From contig JBIIDT010000007.1 in NCBI GenBank assembly GCA_044238145.1, positions 5,671-69,670 of the forward strand: a DNA stretch of 64,000 bases, in the 5' to 3' direction. Below are positions 63,501-64,000 of this stretch, piece by piece. How positions within the stretch are numbered: position 1 is the stretch's first letter; each line of letters opens with the position of its first letter. The notes beneath the pieces were generated by a model. That model did not search any database. It had not been told where the DNA came from and saw only the letters and a program-made list of their open reading frames with translations. A program made the translations under genes and the position numbers. The DNA is from QWPN01 sp044238145 (GTDB lineage Bacteria > Planctomycetota > Planctomycetia > Pirellulales > UBA1268).

Positions 63501-64000
63501 CTGGGGCGCCGGTTTCACCCTCAACCAATTGAGCACGGTCGAGCGAGCCGGAACGACCGTCGTCGACACGCTCCCCGCGGGACTGTCGAACGCCAAATGG
63601 ACCGCGCGATACCTGCAAGGGTCCAGCGGTCCGGCGTCGGGCACGGGGTCGATCAACACCCAGATCGACATGCCCGTTGGTTCGGCGGCGTTCTTCACGA
63701 TCACCGCGACCGTCGACGCCGATTTTGCACTCGACCAGACGCTCACGAACACCGCGACGGCGACGGGGCCCGCGGGGATCCCAGACCCGAATCCCGACGA
63801 CAATACCAGCACCCGAATCACCACCCCCGTGGCCCTCACCGACCTGGCCGTCACGAAGACCGACGGCCAGACGCGATACGTGCCGGGCCAGAGCGTCACC
63901 TACACGATCACGGTGACCAACGCCGGCCCGAGCTTCGCCTCGCAGGCGGCCGTCGTCGACACGCTCGATCCCGCGATCGTCGCGTCGGCCTCGTGGACGG
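60523..64000 (+). CDS. giant DUF11-repeat surface protein (partial, runs off right edge)
   Basis: The frame is open from ATG 60523 to the window end (1159 codons). The N-terminus is Arg-rich and ends in RLVSERLESRLPLAV, a variant of the planctomycete LEPRxLL-type motif at the start of giant exported proteins. Residues about 45-355 form a beta-rich domain of its own. Then come DUF11 repeats of two alternating kinds: A (VKSVTDDNGGDVVGGDVL at about 362; IKTVKDLNGGFVQAGDVL at about 653) and B (ADLAVTKTDGATQYVPG at about 520, then about 814 and 1106), each with TYTxxVTNxGPS-like strands. The second B unit is split by about 155 foreign-looking residues (855-1010). Probably a secreted or cell-surface adhesin-like protein; the role is inferred. 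Confidence 0.85.
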   Translation, partial: MASLVSDPFSRRTSTRLRGRPARRHRLVSERLESRLPLAVTTPFTVRYTTNDTGDIIFAANTLMTAPASDPAAANAQNGIGSKVSNNDFPMTYVDVDADPTTFNSSRSDLLMPAGSRVLFAGLYWGARTNGTALNASTALRTSIKFMTPGGAYQDLTGSLVGTGGNDYQGFKDVTTLVAGAGSGTYTVANVQAQKDKTDTYAGWSLVVAYRAPGEPARNLTVFDGYASVASSPTSDKTVNIPISGFKAPTAGPVKATLGFIAYEGDLAKTGDSVKFDGKVLSNPANPASDFFNSTISNRGSLVSTKSPNYVNQLGYDADLITADGIIRNGATSATITVTTGGETYYPGVVTSAIEIFAPEIAVVKSVTDDNGGDVVGGDVLTYTMVVTNKSTALDSAINVLLNDAIPTGTTYKPNSLRITAGANAGSKTDAADGDQAQFVAGANAVRFQLGTGAGGSGTSGGSLAPGGSTTVTFQVTVNAGLPPLTLIENTANVSYTGATSALPLNATGFADIATQGAADLAVTKTDGATQYVPGTTTTYMIVVMNRGPSNVVGASVVDTFPSQIQGATWTAAYSAGSAFSNPTSGSGNIDTLIDLLSGGTATFTVTAPIRAGSFGDLTNTVTVANPAGVPDPDPSNNSATDIDTFLAPGSLEVIKTVKDLNGGFVQAGDVLRYTVQVFSGSSGVANEAVANLILTDAVPTHTTFKPGSLRIEYGANAGGKTDAVDADQGEYISGTNTVQFQLGTGAGGGTGTPVGGTLADGTYTQMIFDVIVDAGIPDSTVITNTATVTGVGATSGLPISATDTVGIATAPAADLVVEKRAAPTFTPGSTITYVVSVTNRGPSAAVATGTPKTVTDFRDDTGAFPTLTNDWVWDIPSSTAGIAISNNALQGLQGGTRFGPYDRGEFNAISLTGEFVLDAQSTLAQLGAERFVVNLFDNSSKKVTATFQYNQFLGGMKTVVAPLTFIEPGFDFNGFLNVVSWNITGDGSNAISWGAGFTLNQLSTVERAGTTVVDTLPAGLSNAKWTARYLQGSSGPASGTGSINTQIDMPVGSAAFFTITATVDADFALDQTLTNTATATGPAGIPDPNPDDNTSTRITTPVALTDLAVTKTDGQTRYVPGQSVTYTITVTNAGPSFASQAAVVDTLDPAIVASASWT

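Overview
The window reads as a piece of a GC-rich planctomycete chromosome, most likely from the Pirellulales. This rests on family content: a protein with two TIGR03000-type domains behind Gly-Ser repeats, a BBP7-type outer membrane protein, a very long DUF11 surface protein with a planctomycete LExR-type N-terminal motif, a c'-type cytochrome, PQQ-propeller and prenyltransferase-fold proteins, and menaquinone synthesis by the futalosine route. Genes are densely packed, often with ATGA or GTGA overlaps, and many have GTG starts. No complete rRNA, tRNA, CRISPR array, insertion sequence or integrase was seen.

Left edge (1-1980): two glycosyltransferase-like genes on the minus strand, a decayed phospholipase-D-like fragment, and the 3' half of a tRNA. 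This stretch is visibly less GC-rich than the rest and looks like the end of an acquired segment. From 1985 to 3240 come a small cytochrome c', an EF-hand protein, a strong bidirectional terminator and an HU-like protein.

Large plus-strand run (3583-27624): a giant exported PQQ-propeller protein, a prenyltransferase-fold protein, MoxR ATPase, DUF58, BatA-like and VWA membrane proteins, a DUF4175-like membrane protein, a coiled-coil protein, a TPR-like protein, an exported protein, three tandem Deg/HtrA-like proteins and an RluA-type pseudouridine synthase. Only the first Deg paralogue keeps its catalytic triad; the other two have lost all three residues. The set looks like one envelope-directed MoxR/VWA plus Deg system. 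It ends tail-to-tail, with a 35-bp coding overlap, against an unusual photolyase-like gene that has the domain order reversed and four cysteines spaced like those of iron-sulfur photolyases.

Middle (29116-45725): amt behind a good sigma-54 -24/-12 element, a highly structured spacer, and glnB whose product lacks Tyr51. Then an SGNH esterase, leuA (minus), a heavy-metal RND adaptor and pump, a MazG-like protein with a cysteine tail, a membrane protein, an ABC ATPase, an exported FKBP isomerase, an exported isoaspartyl methyltransferase fused to a beta-sandwich-like domain, and the Gly-Ser/TIGR03000 protein with a clear terminator.

Right part (45764-64000): a haem-binding histidine kinase, rnhA and recG. 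On the minus strand lies an operon ubiE-ubiX-ubiA-mqnE-DUF808 for late menaquinone steps, divergent from comB, glyS and a sugar-isomerase-fold protein. A transglutaminase-like protein and a BBP7 protein follow, and finally the N-terminal 1159 residues of a DUF11 protein that runs off the window.

Three copies of a 110-134 bp intergenic element (after amt, rnhA and recG) share a core, but their terminal stems differ in sequence while staying paired. This suggests a mobile, structured repeat or RNA.
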